Shown here one piece after another: positions 1 to 7,518 of a DNA stretch of 64,000 nt (position 1 is the first letter of the stretch; each line of letters starts with the position of its first letter). The notes under the pieces are model-generated. The model saw only the letters and a list, made by a program, of their open reading frames with translations, did not search any database and was not told where the DNA came from. Source of the DNA: Salinicola lusitanus. GTDB taxonomy: Bacteria > Pseudomonadota > Gammaproteobacteria > Pseudomonadales > Halomonadaceae. The position numbers were made by a program, and so were the translations under genes. The stretch covers positions 464,303 to 528,302 of the forward strand of contig NZ_PZJM01000003.1 of NCBI RefSeq assembly GCF_003206045.1, written 5' to 3'.

Positions 1-92
1 CATTCATGGGCGCACTCGGGGCAGATGAATAGCAGGTTGTCGGCATAGGTATATTCTGACCCGCACTGCGGGCAGGCTGGTAGTTGACTCAC
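1..92 (-). CDS. yjdM: YjdM/PhnA-family zinc-ribbon protein, N-terminal 30 codons only
   Basis: The gene runs off the left edge. It begins at a GTG with GAGGG seven bases upstream. The visible residues hold a zinc ribbon, with Cys7-x2-Cys10 and Cys24-x2-Cys27, the latter followed by AHEW; this is the opening of the YjdM (formerly PhnA) family. The family is small, soluble and without a settled function, and its old link to alkylphosphonate use is not supported by anything here. It lies 61 bases downstream of cobA on the same strand and could be co-transcribed. The rest of the protein cannot be judged. Confidence 0.75.
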   Translation of the reverse strand, partial: MSQLPACPQCGSEYTYADNLLFICPECAHE

Positions 93-153
93 GTGTAGAC
101 CCTCGACATCTGGAAAGTGGCGAAGTCTACGCCGCCGACCCGAGGCTGCCCAG

Positions 154-1080
154 TCAAAGGTCGGCATCGATCGGGATCGACGCACGGATGGTGGCCTGGG
201 CCATGTCGACGATGCTGCCGACCACGACCAGGCAAGGCGAGGGCAACGGGTTGGCGGCGAGCCTCCGGGGCATGTCCGCCAGCGTACCGATGAGCGCCTG
301 CTGCTCGGGTAGCGAAGCATTGGCGACCAGCATCACAGGCCACTCGGCCGGAAGGCCGGCACCGGTCAGGCCTTCACAGATCATCTCGAGGCGGTCGAGC
401 CCCATGTAGAAGACCAGTGTCTCATCTCGGTGGGCAAGCGTCGTCCAGTCGGGCATCGCCTCGTCGCTGCACTGTCGGGCGGTAATGAAACGCAAGCGCT
501 GGGCGTGGGCACGATCGGTCAGCGGCAGCCCCAGCGCCGCCGCGGCGCCGGAAGCGGCCGTGATACCGGGCACGATCTCGCTGTCGATACCGGCATCGGC
601 GAGCGCGGCTAGCTCTTCGCCCATGCGCCCGAAGATCCCCGGATCGCCGCCCTTGAGTCGCACCACGCGTTTGCCCTTGGCGGCGAGTCTCACCATCAGA
701 TCGCCGATTTCCGCCTGCGGCACGCTGTGATCGCCCTTCGCCTTTCCGACGTAGTAGCGTTCGCACCCTTTCGGTAACAAGGCGAGGATCTCGGCGCCGA
801 CCAGGCGATCATAGACTACCGCTTGTGCTGACTCGATGTGCCGCAGCGCACGAACGGTCAGCAGATCAGCCGAGCCCGGGCCCGCCCCCACCAGCGAGAC
901 CCGGCAGTTACGCTGCCCAACTGCACCAATACGGCCCTTGGCGTCCATGGCGGCGAAGAGCCACTGCTGGGCCGTTTGCCGCATGCGTGCCATCCAACCG
1001 GTCGAGCCAGGCGCCCATTCGCGCCTGGATCGATGAGTGGGATGATGAATCGGGATACGACTCGGATGACAGGCTGGCAT
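154..1080 (-). CDS. cobA: Uroporphyrinogen-III C-methyltransferase (SUMT)
   Basis: SAM-dependent methylation of uroporphyrinogen III at C2 and C7 gives precorrin-2, the branch point to siroheme and B12. Motifs in order are the N-terminal VGAGPGS (residues 64-70), [18 protein letters not shown] and [12 protein letters not shown], all standard for SUMT. There are no CysG-type dehydrogenase or ferrochelatase domains. The chosen ATG has GAGGAG seven bases upstream but leaves about 58 residues before the SAM motif; an ATG at 948 would give a more typical 264 residues but lacks a clear ribosome site. The gene is divergent from nirB, whose product needs siroheme, so the likely role is cofactor supply for nitrite reductase. 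It has its own attenuator-like leader. Confidence 0.9.
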   Translation of the reverse strand: MPACHPSRIPIHHPTHRSRREWAPGSTGWMARMRQTAQQWLFAAMDAKGRIGAVGQRNCRVSLVGAGPGSADLLTVRALRHIESAQAVVYDRLVGAEILALLPKGCERYYVGKAKGDHSVPQAEIGDLMVRLAAKGKRVVRLKGGDPGIFGRMGEELAALADAGIDSEIVPGITAASGAAAALGLPLTDRAHAQRLRFITARQCSDEAMPDWTTLAHRDETLVFYMGLDRLEMICEGLTGAGLPAEWPVMLVANASLPEQQALIGTLADMPRRLAANPLPSPCLVVVGSIVDMAQATIRASIPIDADL

Positions 1081-1188
1081 CGGCAGACTCCTCTTCCAAC
1101 GGCAATTTCCAATCGGGTTGACGCGAATCGTGTAACCGGGCGAGGCAGAGCGCTACGCCTGTCACCTGAAGAGAGGCCGCGCTCGAAC

Positions 1189-1234
1189 GCAAAGAGGCCC
1201 GACTCACCGCCATGGGTGAGTCAGGCCTCTTTGC
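1189..1234 (-). terminator. Leader terminator hairpin upstream of cobA
   Basis: GCAAAGAGGCC pairs with GGCCTCTTTGC, and the stem continues inward through GACTCACC/GGTGAGTC with one unpaired base. On the minus strand the 3' arm ends CTCTTTGCGTT, so the T tract is short. It sits about 110 bases before the cobA start, where only a read-through or antitermination role makes sense. Its 5' arm overlaps the P2 hexaloop hairpin, so the two folds exclude each other. Confidence 0.7.
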
Positions 1235-1340
1235 CTGCCGTCGGCCCAGAGAGGACCGACACTTCAACTGTCTCTTCCGCAGCCGATGACACGGTTCGTG
1301 CCTCGCTCCTGCACTCCGGCCCGACACCCTCTTTGGCATC
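1222..1340 (-). promoter_or_regulatory. ANTAR-type double hexaloop leader (P1 and P2) of cobA
   Basis: Reading leftward, P1 (1340-1323) is GATGCC, loop AAAGAG, GGTGTC, with six pairs including two G-U wobbles. P2 (1237-1222) is CAGGC, loop AAAGAG, GCCTG. Both six-base loops carry A at position 1 and G at position 4, the signature reported for RNAs bound by ANTAR antiterminators such as NasT. P2 overlaps the 5' arm of the terminator, as expected when stabilised P2 blocks termination. The linker is about 85 bases, nearly the same as in the nirB leader. ANTAR control is inference; no NasT/NasS gene is in the window. Confidence 0.65.
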
Positions 1341-1380
1341 CGACCACCGCCTTGTCGGCGTTTCGATTCATCCATCATTG

Positions 1381-1396
1381 GGCAATTTCAGGGCCA
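1381..1396 (-). promoter_or_regulatory. Sigma54-type promoter of cobA
   Basis: On the minus strand the bases read TGGCCCT-GAAA-TTGCC, matching the -24/-12 consensus TGGCACG-N4-TTGCA with GG and GC in correct register. Transcription would begin near 1370, about 30 bases before the P1 hairpin. The spacing to the leader and the mirror-image promoter facing nirB support it. Confidence 0.6.
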
Positions 1397-1514
1397 ACAA
1401 TCGCCTTTACCTTTCCAGACAGTCACCTGTCTCCCCCGTCCAGCCCCCTTCCCCATCCGCGTCACCGCGGTGTGGCGTCGCGGCGGGAGTTCCTGGTGCA
1501 GAAGTCACCCGCCT

Positions 1515-1531
1515 TGCACCATCGGTGTTCA
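1515..1531. promoter_or_regulatory. Candidate NtrC binding site between the divergent promoters
   Basis: TGCACC-ATCGG-TGTTCA agrees with the commonly quoted NtrC palindrome TGCACC-N5-GGTGCA at 10 of 12 positions. It lies about 120 bases upstream of the cobA promoter and 80 bases upstream of the nirB promoter, a usual enhancer distance for both. Further weak half-sites nearby (GGTGCA at 1495, GCACC at 1552) were not counted. Confidence 0.4.
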
Positions 1532-1609
1532 CCAGCGCGGGAGACTGGTACGCACCGTGGCAGTCAGCATTGACCCAACACCTTGAAATCCATCGCAGGA
1601 TTCGCCGAC

Positions 1610-1625
1610 TGGCATGACATTCGCT
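1610..1625 (+). promoter_or_regulatory. Sigma54-type promoter of the nirB operon
   Basis: TGGCATG-ACAT-TCGCT keeps the invariant GG and GC in register with the -24/-12 consensus, with one mismatch in the TTGC box. The predicted start is near 1636, only a few bases before the P1 hairpin, which gives a 5' leader of about 227 bases. Confidence 0.55.
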
Positions 1626-1642
1626 TGACGGACTACAGGCAG

Positions 1643-1764
1643 TGACCAACGACGGTCATCGCCAGCCGCGCGCCGGATCGATGTCGCGCGACGGCCGCAG
1701 ACCCGGACGGGTGGGTTCCGGGTATCCCGTTTGACGGAAACAGAATTCAGGCAAAGGCGCCTGA
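1643..1764 (+). promoter_or_regulatory. ANTAR-type double hexaloop leader (P1 and P2) of nirB
   Basis: P1 is TGACC, loop AACGAC, GGTCA (1643-1658). P2 is TCAGGC, loop AAAGGC, GCCTGA (1747-1764). Both stems are perfect and both six-base loops have A1 and G4, the pattern bound by ANTAR-domain antiterminators. P2 shares bases with the 5' arm of the following terminator. NasT-dependent leaders are known upstream of nitrate/nitrite assimilation genes in gammaproteobacteria. The 88-base linker is long compared with compact examples, which is the main reason for caution. Confidence 0.7.
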
Positions 1765-1804
1765 TGCCGCGAAGCCAACGCTTCGTGGCATCAGGCGCCT
1801 TTTT
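1753..1804 (+). terminator. Leader terminator upstream of nirB
   Basis: A 16-base arm starting AAAGGCGCCTG pairs perfectly with its complement ending GCGCCTTT. The stem continues through CGAAGC/GCTTCG around a CAAC loop and is followed by a run of T. It lies about 60 bases before the nirB ATG, so it must be conditionally bypassed for the operon to be expressed. Confidence 0.85.
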
Positions 1805-1862
1805 GCGTTGTATGGCTCGGCACCACCCTGCTATCCAAGCCCAACGAACGAGAGGAGCCCGC

Positions 1863-4472
1863 ATGAACACTCCCGATATCGACGCGGACACGTCGACCGC
1901 GACCCGCAGCCATCGCGCTCTGCCCCGCCTGGTCGTGATCGGCAACGGCATGGTCGGTCACCACTTGCTGGAGCGGCTGATCGAGCAGGACGCCCATCGC
2001 CGGTTCTCGGTAACCGTTTTCGGCGAGGAGCGTCATCGTGCCTACGACCGCGTGCACCTGTCGGAGTACTTCGACGGTCGAGACGCGAATTCACTGTCGC
2101 TGAGCGAAGCCGACTATTGCGATCTCAACGGGATCGAACTGCATCTGGACGAGGCTGTCACTGCGATCGATCGCGACGCACGTCTCGTCACCACCACCCG
2201 CGGCGAGTATCCTTTCGACCAGTTGGTGCTGGCCACCGGCTCCTTCCCCTTCGTGCCGCCGATTCCCACTCCGGAAGAGGCCAAGGAGAGCCACGCGGCG
2301 CTGGTCTATCGCACCCTCGACGATCTCGACCGCATTCGCGATGCCGCCGAATCGCTTTCGGCACGGGAAACTCGACGCGGCGTCGTCGTCGGCGGCGGTC
2401 TGCTTGGCCTCGAGGCGGCCAATGCGCTCAGATCGCTGGGGCTCGAAGCCCATATCGTCGAATTCGCGCCCCGGCTGATGCCGGTGCAACTGGATACCGA
2501 AGGCGGAGCAGCGCTGCGACAGCAGATAGAGGCGCTGGGTGTGAAGATCCACCTGGAGCGCGCCACGACCGAGATCATCGCGGGTGAAGCCCACCGCTAC
2601 CGCATGAATTTCGCCGACGGCGAGTGGCTCGAGACCGACATGATCGTCTTCTCCGCCGGCATCCGCCCACAGGACCGGCTGGCACGGGAGTGCGGGCTCG
2701 AGATCGGCGAGCGCGGCGGCATCATCATCGACGACACCTGCCGTACCTCCGATCCGGATATCTTCGCCATCGGCGAATGTGCACTCTGGAACGACCGGAC
2801 CTTCGGTCTGGTCGCGCCGGGCTACACCATGGCGCGCACCGTCGCCGGCTGCTTGACCGGCACCTGCGAGCCGTTCAGCGGCGCCGACATGTCGACCAAG
2901 CTCAAACTGCTCGGCGTCGACGTGGGCTCGATCGGCGATGCCCACGCCGCCACCGAAGGCGCCGTGAGTTACCGCTTCATCGATGAAGCCGGCCACGGCT
3001 ATCGTCGTCTGGTCGTCTCCGCCGACGGCAGGCGGGCGATCGGCGCCGTGCTGGTGGGCGACAACAGCTACTACGACACCCTGCTGCAGTACGTGCAGAA
3101 CGGCATCGGACTGCCCGCCGATCCCGCCAGCCTGATCCTGCCCCAGGGCGAAGGCGCACCACTGCTGGGTGCCGACGCGCTGCCGGAGACCGCAACGATC
3201 TGCTCGTGCCACAACGTCTCCAAGAGCGCGATCTGCCAGACGGTCGAGGGCGGTTGCAGCGATCTCGGCACGCTCAAGGCGGAGACGAAGGCGAGCACCG
3301 GCTGCGGTGGCTGCACCGCCCTGCTCAAGCAGGTCTTCGAGCATGAACTCGAGCGCCGCGGCATCGAGGTCGACCGCAGCCTTTGCGAGCACTTCGCCCA
3401 TACCCGCCAGGAACTCTACGGAATCATTCGCGTCGAGGGCCTTCGCAGTTTCGAGGCGCTGCTTGCCCGCCACGGCAAGGGCCAGCTCGGCTGCGATATC
3501 TGCAAGCCGGCGGTGGCCTCGATTCTCGCCTCGTGCTGGAACGAGTCGATCACCAGCCCCTCTCTGGTGCCGCTGCAGGACACCAACGACACCTTCATGG
3601 CCAATATGCAGAAGAACGGCACCTACTCCGTGGTACCGCGCGTCCCCGGTGGCGAGATCACCCCGGACAAGCTGATCGCCATCGGCGCCGTGGCCAAGAA
3701 GTACGACCTGTATACCAAGATCACCGGCGGCCAGCGCATCGACCTGTTCGGCGCTCAGTTGCACGAGCTGCCGGAGATCTGGAGCGAGCTGATCGACGCC
3801 GGATTCGAGACCGGCCACGCCTACGGCAAGTCCACGCGGACGGTGAAATCCTGTGTCGGCAATACCTGGTGTCGCTATGGCGTCCAGGATAGCGTGGCCA
3901 TGGCGCTGATCATCGAGAATCGCTACAAGGGGCTGCGCTCGCCGCACAAGCTCAAGTTCGCCGTCTCCGGCTGCACGCGAGAATGCGCGGAAGCCCAGAG
4001 CAAGGATGTCGGCGTGATCGCCACCGAGCACGGCTGGAATCTCTTCGTCTGCGGTAATGGCGGCATGCGCCCGCGCCATGCGGAGCTGTTCGCCACCGAT
4101 CTCGACGACGACACGCTGCTGAAGACCATCGACCGTTTTCTGATGTTCTACATCCGCACCGCCGACCGCCTGCAGCGCACCTCGGTATGGCGGGAGAACC
4201 TCGACGGAGGCCTCGACTACCTCAAGCAGGTGATCCTCGAGGACAGTCTCGGCCTGGGCGGCGAACTGGAGGCGCAGATGCAGCACGTGGTCGACCAGTA
4301 CGAGTGCGAGTGGGCCAATGCGCTCAAGGATCCGGAGAAGCTCAAGCGCTTCCGCACCTTCGTCAACGACAAGCGCAGCGACCCGGACATCATCGCCGTT
4401 TCCGAGCGGAACCAGCCGCGACCGGCGCGTCCGGAAGAGATCGCCAGACTGGCCGTGGAGGTGACGTCATGA
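1863..4472 (+). CDS. nirB: Nitrite reductase [NAD(P)H] large subunit
   Basis: Cytoplasmic siroheme enzyme reducing nitrite to ammonium with NAD(P)H. In the 869 residues, an FAD/NAD(P)-binding reductase half opens with VVIGNGMVGHHLL and has a second GGGLLGLEAA dinucleotide fold. A BFD-like [2Fe-2S] module follows with CSCHNVSKSAIC and GCGGC. The ferredoxin-like and siroheme/4Fe-4S half carries CVGNTWC (C-x5-C) and CTREC (C-x3-C). The ATG used has AGAGGAG just upstream; the frame stays open further 5' but that stretch is the leader and terminator. The stop overlaps nirD by ATGA. Clustering with the FNT channel and cyanase, and the sigma54/antitermination leader, points to nitrogen assimilation rather than respiration. 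Confidence 0.96.
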   Translation: MNTPDIDADTSTATRSHRALPRLVVIGNGMVGHHLLERLIEQDAHRRFSVTVFGEERHRAYDRVHLSEYFDGRDANSLSLSEADYCDLNGIELHLDEAVTAIDRDARLVTTTRGEYPFDQLVLATGSFPFVPPIPTPEEAKESHAALVYRTLDDLDRIRDAAESLSARETRRGVVVGGGLLGLEAANALRSLGLEAHIVEFAPRLMPVQLDTEGGAALRQQIEALGVKIHLERATTEIIAGEAHRYRMNFADGEWLETDMIVFSAGIRPQDRLARECGLEIGERGGIIIDDTCRTSDPDIFAIGECALWNDRTFGLVAPGYTMARTVAGCLTGTCEPFSGADMSTKLKLLGVDVGSIGDAHAATEGAVSYRFIDEAGHGYRRLVVSADGRRAIGAVLVGDNSYYDTLLQYVQNGIGLPADPASLILPQGEGAPLLGADALPETATICSCHNVSKSAICQTVEGGCSDLGTLKAETKASTGCGGCTALLKQVFEHELERRGIEVDRSLCEHFAHTRQELYGIIRVEGLRSFEALLARHGKGQLGCDICKPAVASILASCWNESITSPSLVPLQDTNDTFMANMQKNGTYSVVPRVPGGEITPDKLIAIGAVAKKYDLYTKITGGQRIDLFGAQLHELPEIWSELIDAGFETGHAYGKSTRTVKSCVGNTWCRYGVQDSVAMALIIENRYKGLRSPHKLKFAVSGCTRECAEAQSKDVGVIATEHGWNLFVCGNGGMRPRHAELFATDLDDDTLLKTIDRFLMFYIRTADRLQRTSVWRENLDGGLDYLKQVILEDSLGLGGELEAQMQHVVDQYECEWANALKDPEKLKRFRTFVNDKRSDPDIIAVSERNQPRPARPEEIARLAVEVTS

Positions 4473-4915
4473 GCGGCACGGCCATCGCACCCGGGACCGA
4501 AGCCCGGATCCGCCTCTGCTCGCGGCAAGACCTTGTCGCCAACTCCGGCATCGTTGCCTGGCACCAGGGCCATCAGATAGCGATCTTCCTACTGGCTCAG
4601 CCGCCTGGGAGCGTGGGGCCAGTGCCACCCGAGTCGTCCGAAGTCGCGGGAGCGCCTTTCGCCTCGCCGATCACTTCCGATGGGCTCTATGCGCTCGACA
4701 ACCGGGATCCGTTCTCCGGCGCCAACGTGATCGGCCGCGGCATCGTCGGCGACCTGGGGGGCGAGCTGGTGGTGGCCTCGCCGATCTACAAGCAGCATTT
4801 TCGGCTGCGAGATGGCCAGTGCCTGGAGGCCCCCGACCAGCGCCTGCGCTGCTGGCCGGTCGCCCTCGAGGGCGACGACGTGGTGCTGCTGGCAGAGGCG
4901 GCGGCCGGCCGCTGA
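4469..4915 (+). CDS. nirD: Nitrite reductase [NAD(P)H] small subunit
   Basis: Small partner of NirB with a Rieske-like fold. The characteristic core reads LDNRDPFSGANVIGRGIVGD, then GELVVASPIYKQHFRL and DGQCLE, very like E. coli NirD. The Cys-His pairs that hold a Rieske cluster are absent, as in other enterobacterial-type NirD, so it is probably structural. At 148 residues it is about 40 longer than E. coli NirD, partly through a Pro/Ser-rich insertion around residues 44-65. It is translationally coupled to nirB. Confidence 0.93.
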   Translation: MSGTAIAPGTEARIRLCSRQDLVANSGIVAWHQGHQIAIFLLAQPPGSVGPVPPESSEVAGAPFASPITSDGLYALDNRDPFSGANVIGRGIVGDLGGELVVASPIYKQHFRLRDGQCLEAPDQRLRCWPVALEGDDVVLLAEAAAGR

Positions 4916-5021
4916 CCCGGCCTGGCCGGAGAGGCCGCCGAACCCCGGCGACCCCGATCGACTCCTGTCCCGAAAGACGAGCAATAACGCTTCATACACA
5001 ATCACAATCGAGGAAAGCGTC

Positions 5022-5834
5022 ATGTCCTATCTACTCCCTGCCGAATTCACCACCAAAATGGTCGATGCCGGTGAATCCAAGATATTCATGTCCACCCGTG
5101 ACACGATAATTCGCGCCTACATGGCCGGGGCGATCCTGGCGCTGGCGGCGGCGTTTGCCATTACCATCACCGTGCAGACCGGCCAGCCACTGGTGGGCGC
5201 GATCCTGTTCCCGGTGGGGTTCGTGATGCTCTATCTGATGGGCTTCGATCTACTGACCGGCGTGTTCATGCTGACGCCACTGGCCCTGCTGGACCGACGT
5301 CAGGGGGTGACGCTCAATCGTGTGCTGCGCAACTGGGGCTGGGTATTTCTCGGCAATCTGGGCGGGGCGCTGACCGTTGCCTTCATGATGGCGTTCATCT
5401 TCACCTACGGCTTCTCCATCGGCCCGGGCGTCGTGGGAGAGAAGATCGCCGGGATCGGCGAATCGCGCACGCTGGGCTACGCCGAGTACGGCGTCGCCGG
5501 CTGGGCGACCATCTTCATCCGCGGCATGCTCTGCAACTGGATGGTCTCGATGGGCGTGGTCGGAGCGATGGTCTCGACCTCCGTCAGCGGCAAGGTGATC
5601 GCGATGTGGATGCCGATCATGCTGTTCTTCTACATGGGCTTCGAGCACTCGATCGTCAACATGTTCCTGTTTCCCTCGGCGATGATCATGGGCGGCGGCT
5701 TCTCGATCATGGACTACCTGTGGTGGAACGAGATACCGACAGTGCTGGGCAACCTGGCCGGCGGGCTCGCCTTCACCGGACTCACGCTCTACGCCACCCA
5801 CGTCAAGACCGGACCCAAGCGGGACCTGGCCTGA
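5022..5834 (+). CDS. nirC: Formate/nitrite transporter family channel
   Basis: A 270-residue integral membrane protein of the FNT (FocA/NirC) family with about six hydrophobic helices. Typical elements include IIRAYMAGAILALAAAFA near the N terminus, NWGWVFLGNLGGA, and FIRGMLCNWMVSMGV followed by a helix ending GFEHSIVNMFLFP. GAGGAAAG lies six bases before the ATG. Its place between nirD and cynS makes nitrite uptake the likely job; formate or another small anion cannot be excluded from sequence alone. Confidence 0.88.
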   Translation: MSYLLPAEFTTKMVDAGESKIFMSTRDTIIRAYMAGAILALAAAFAITITVQTGQPLVGAILFPVGFVMLYLMGFDLLTGVFMLTPLALLDRRQGVTLNRVLRNWGWVFLGNLGGALTVAFMMAFIFTYGFSIGPGVVGEKIAGIGESRTLGYAEYGVAGWATIFIRGMLCNWMVSMGVVGAMVSTSVSGKVIAMWMPIMLFFYMGFEHSIVNMFLFPSAMIMGGGFSIMDYLWWNEIPTVLGNLAGGLAFTGLTLYATHVKTGPKRDLA

Positions 5835-5934
5835 GCACGACTTGATGTCGGCCGCGACGCGAACGGGAGCCGATCAATACATGCCGGGGCATCCGCGGGA
5901 TGCCCTATCGATACCAAGATGGAGAGACTGACCC

Positions 5935-6375
5935 ATGGACAAGCTGGAAATGCACCACACGCTGATGGCCGCCAAGGCGCGCAAGGGATTGAGCTGGGAG
6001 TCGCTGGGCGAGATGACCGGTCACTCGCCGGTCTGGATCGCTTCGGCCTGCTACGGCATGAACAGCGCCCCGCCAGAAACCGCGCGCAAGATCGCCGATG
6101 CGCTGGAACTCGGCGATGACGTAGCGAGAGCCCTGGAAGCCTTTCCCACCAAGACGTGGGACGGCGCCATTCCGCAGGACCCGCTGATCTACCGGCTTTA
6201 CGAAATCGTCGGCGTCTACGGTCCCACCCTCAAGGATGTCATTCAGGAGAAGTTTGGCGACGGTATCATGAGTGCCATCGACTTCGAGATGGAAGTCGAA
6301 CGGGAGGAGAATCCCAAGGGCGACCGGGTCGTGGTTACCATGAGCGGCAAGTTCCTGCCCTACAAGGGCTGGTAG
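5935..6375 (+). CDS. cynS: Cyanate hydratase (cyanase)
   Basis: Bicarbonate-dependent hydrolysis of cyanate to ammonia and CO2 (via carbamate); the family forms homodecamers. The 146-residue protein has the N-terminal helix-turn-helix-like domain (LSWESLGEMTGHSPVWIASA) and the C-terminal catalytic part with YRLYEIVGVYGPTLKDVIQE, then KFGDGIMSAIDFEM and GKFLPYKGW at the end. The catalytic Arg, Glu and Ser (in YRLYE and GDGIMSA) are retained. It is the last gene of the nir operon, which extends the unit's scope from nitrite to a second ammonia-yielding nitrogen source. Confidence 0.96.
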   Translation: MDKLEMHHTLMAAKARKGLSWESLGEMTGHSPVWIASACYGMNSAPPETARKIADALELGDDVARALEAFPTKTWDGAIPQDPLIYRLYEIVGVYGPTLKDVIQEKFGDGIMSAIDFEMEVEREENPKGDRVVVTMSGKFLPYKGW

Positions 6376-6401
6376 TTGCGGGCTTTCGGTAGCGCCGGAA
6401 C

Positions 6402-6436
6402 AAAAAAAGCCCGCGCAAGAGGGGGGATGCGCGGGC
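6402..6436 (-). terminator. Rho-independent terminator of the ion-channel gene
   Basis: On the minus strand GCCCGCGCA pairs with TGCGCGGGC around an A/G-poor loop, followed by seven T. It lies 116 bases past the stop of the channel gene. The neighbouring GCGGGCTTT (near 6378) can pair with AAAGCCCGC in an alternative fold and may serve cynS from the other side. Confidence 0.85.
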
Positions 6437-6551
6437 GAGGCGGGGTGTTACTAGGAGACGCGACTCGAACGACTGCTGCAAAGCATCTGCATTCGATGAA
6501 AATATATTAGCACCCTTATATTTTTCTGGCAATGGACTCTCCCAATCGAGC

Positions 6552-7361
6552 TCATCGATCCGCACTATCGCCGCGCTCATGGCGCTCGGCCAGTTCCTGG
6601 CGATGATCGCGAAGTTCCTGTCGCAGCGAATCGATCTCCTCCCGAAGCTCGCTTACCTGCTCGATCATATGGCGCATCATCCGCCGGTTTGCCTGATGCT
6701 GGCGTGACTCGGATTCGCCCTGGTCCTCGACGAACAGCGAACTGACGTAGGCGGCGAAACTGCCGAACAGGCCGACGCCACAGACCATCAGCATCACGGC
6801 AACCACCCGTCCCATCGTCGTGACCGGGTAGTAATCGCCGTAGCCCACCGTGGTGACGGTCACCACCGCCCACCATAGCGCCTCCTCGGCGGTATTGATC
6901 GGACTGTGGGGATCCGGGGATTCCACGATCAGCACCGTCATCGCGCCGAAAATCACCAGCAGGACGGTGGCGGTCGCGGCCGAAGCCAGCACCCCCTGGG
7001 CGCGATTGCGGAATAGCAGTTGCCAGATCAGCTCCAGCGATCGCACCGCACGCAGCACGCGAATGACTTGAACGACTCGCATCAGGCGCGCCGCCTGGAG
7101 CCAGCCCGCGGGGATGCACGCCAGCAGATCCAGCCACCCCCACCGCATGTAGCGCCATTTGCTGGGCGCCCGGTAGAACCGCTGGCAGAAGTCGACGAAG
7201 AAGAAGAAGCAGACAAGGTAATCCAGATAGCCGAAGAGCCGGCTGATCTCGGGGGGCAAATCAAGGAATATGTCGGCGAGCATGGCGCCAAGGACATAGA
7301 AAGAGAGCGCCAGGATAAAAAACTGAAACGGCGTAACGTGTTCTTTCACGACGAGTCCCAT
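6552..7361 (-). CDS. Voltage-gated potassium channel family protein
   Basis: A 269-residue inner-membrane protein with the six-helix Kv layout. Hydrophobic segments cover roughly residues 11-32, 45-62 and 76-88. An S4-like helix of regularly spaced arginines (RLMRVVQVIRVLRAVRSLE) starts near residue 92, and two pore helices flank the selectivity filter TVGYGD (171-176). The C terminus is a charged coiled coil (MIEQVSELREEIDSLRQEL) that probably tetramerises the channel. K+ selectivity follows from the filter; voltage sensing is inferred from the S4 charges. Single gene with its own terminator. Confidence 0.88.
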   Translation of the reverse strand: MGLVVKEHVTPFQFFILALSFYVLGAMLADIFLDLPPEISRLFGYLDYLVCFFFFVDFCQRFYRAPSKWRYMRWGWLDLLACIPAGWLQAARLMRVVQVIRVLRAVRSLELIWQLLFRNRAQGVLASAATATVLLVIFGAMTVLIVESPDPHSPINTAEEALWWAVVTVTTVGYGDYYPVTTMGRVVAVMLMVCGVGLFGSFAAYVSSLFVEDQGESESRQHQANRRMMRHMIEQVSELREEIDSLRQELRDHRQELAERHERGDSADR

Positions 7362-7518
7362 TCACGTGAACGGCCCACGCCGACAGCCACCGGGCTGCGG
7401 CGGGATCAAAGTGAATGACATTATCGGCGGTTCGGCCGCTAAAACGCGAATCGCCCGGTTCGATGTGACATCGATCGCCACCTGGAGGGGGCGCTGACGC
7501 GCAGCTCGAATCCCGGTG

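Noticed and set aside
1081-1862. Cobalamin or molybdenum riboswitch upstream of cobA/nirB
   Set aside because: No conserved B12-box or Moco-type core is visible; the paired hexaloop hairpins and overlapping terminators explain the region better.
1731-1862. A 44-codon N-terminal extension of nirB
   Set aside because: It would translate the leader terminator; the ATG at 1863 has a good ribosome site and the normal family start.
2091-4286. A 731-codon open frame antisense to nirB
   Set aside because: It is a by-product of high GC and codon bias opposite a certain gene; its translation is low-complexity and has no recognisable domain. The same applies to long antisense frames opposite glnE, oprB-type porin, TRAP permease and MscS.
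6335-6580. An 81-codon minus-strand frame overlapping the end of the ion-channel gene
   Set aside because: It translates through the terminator hairpin and overlaps cynS and the channel gene.
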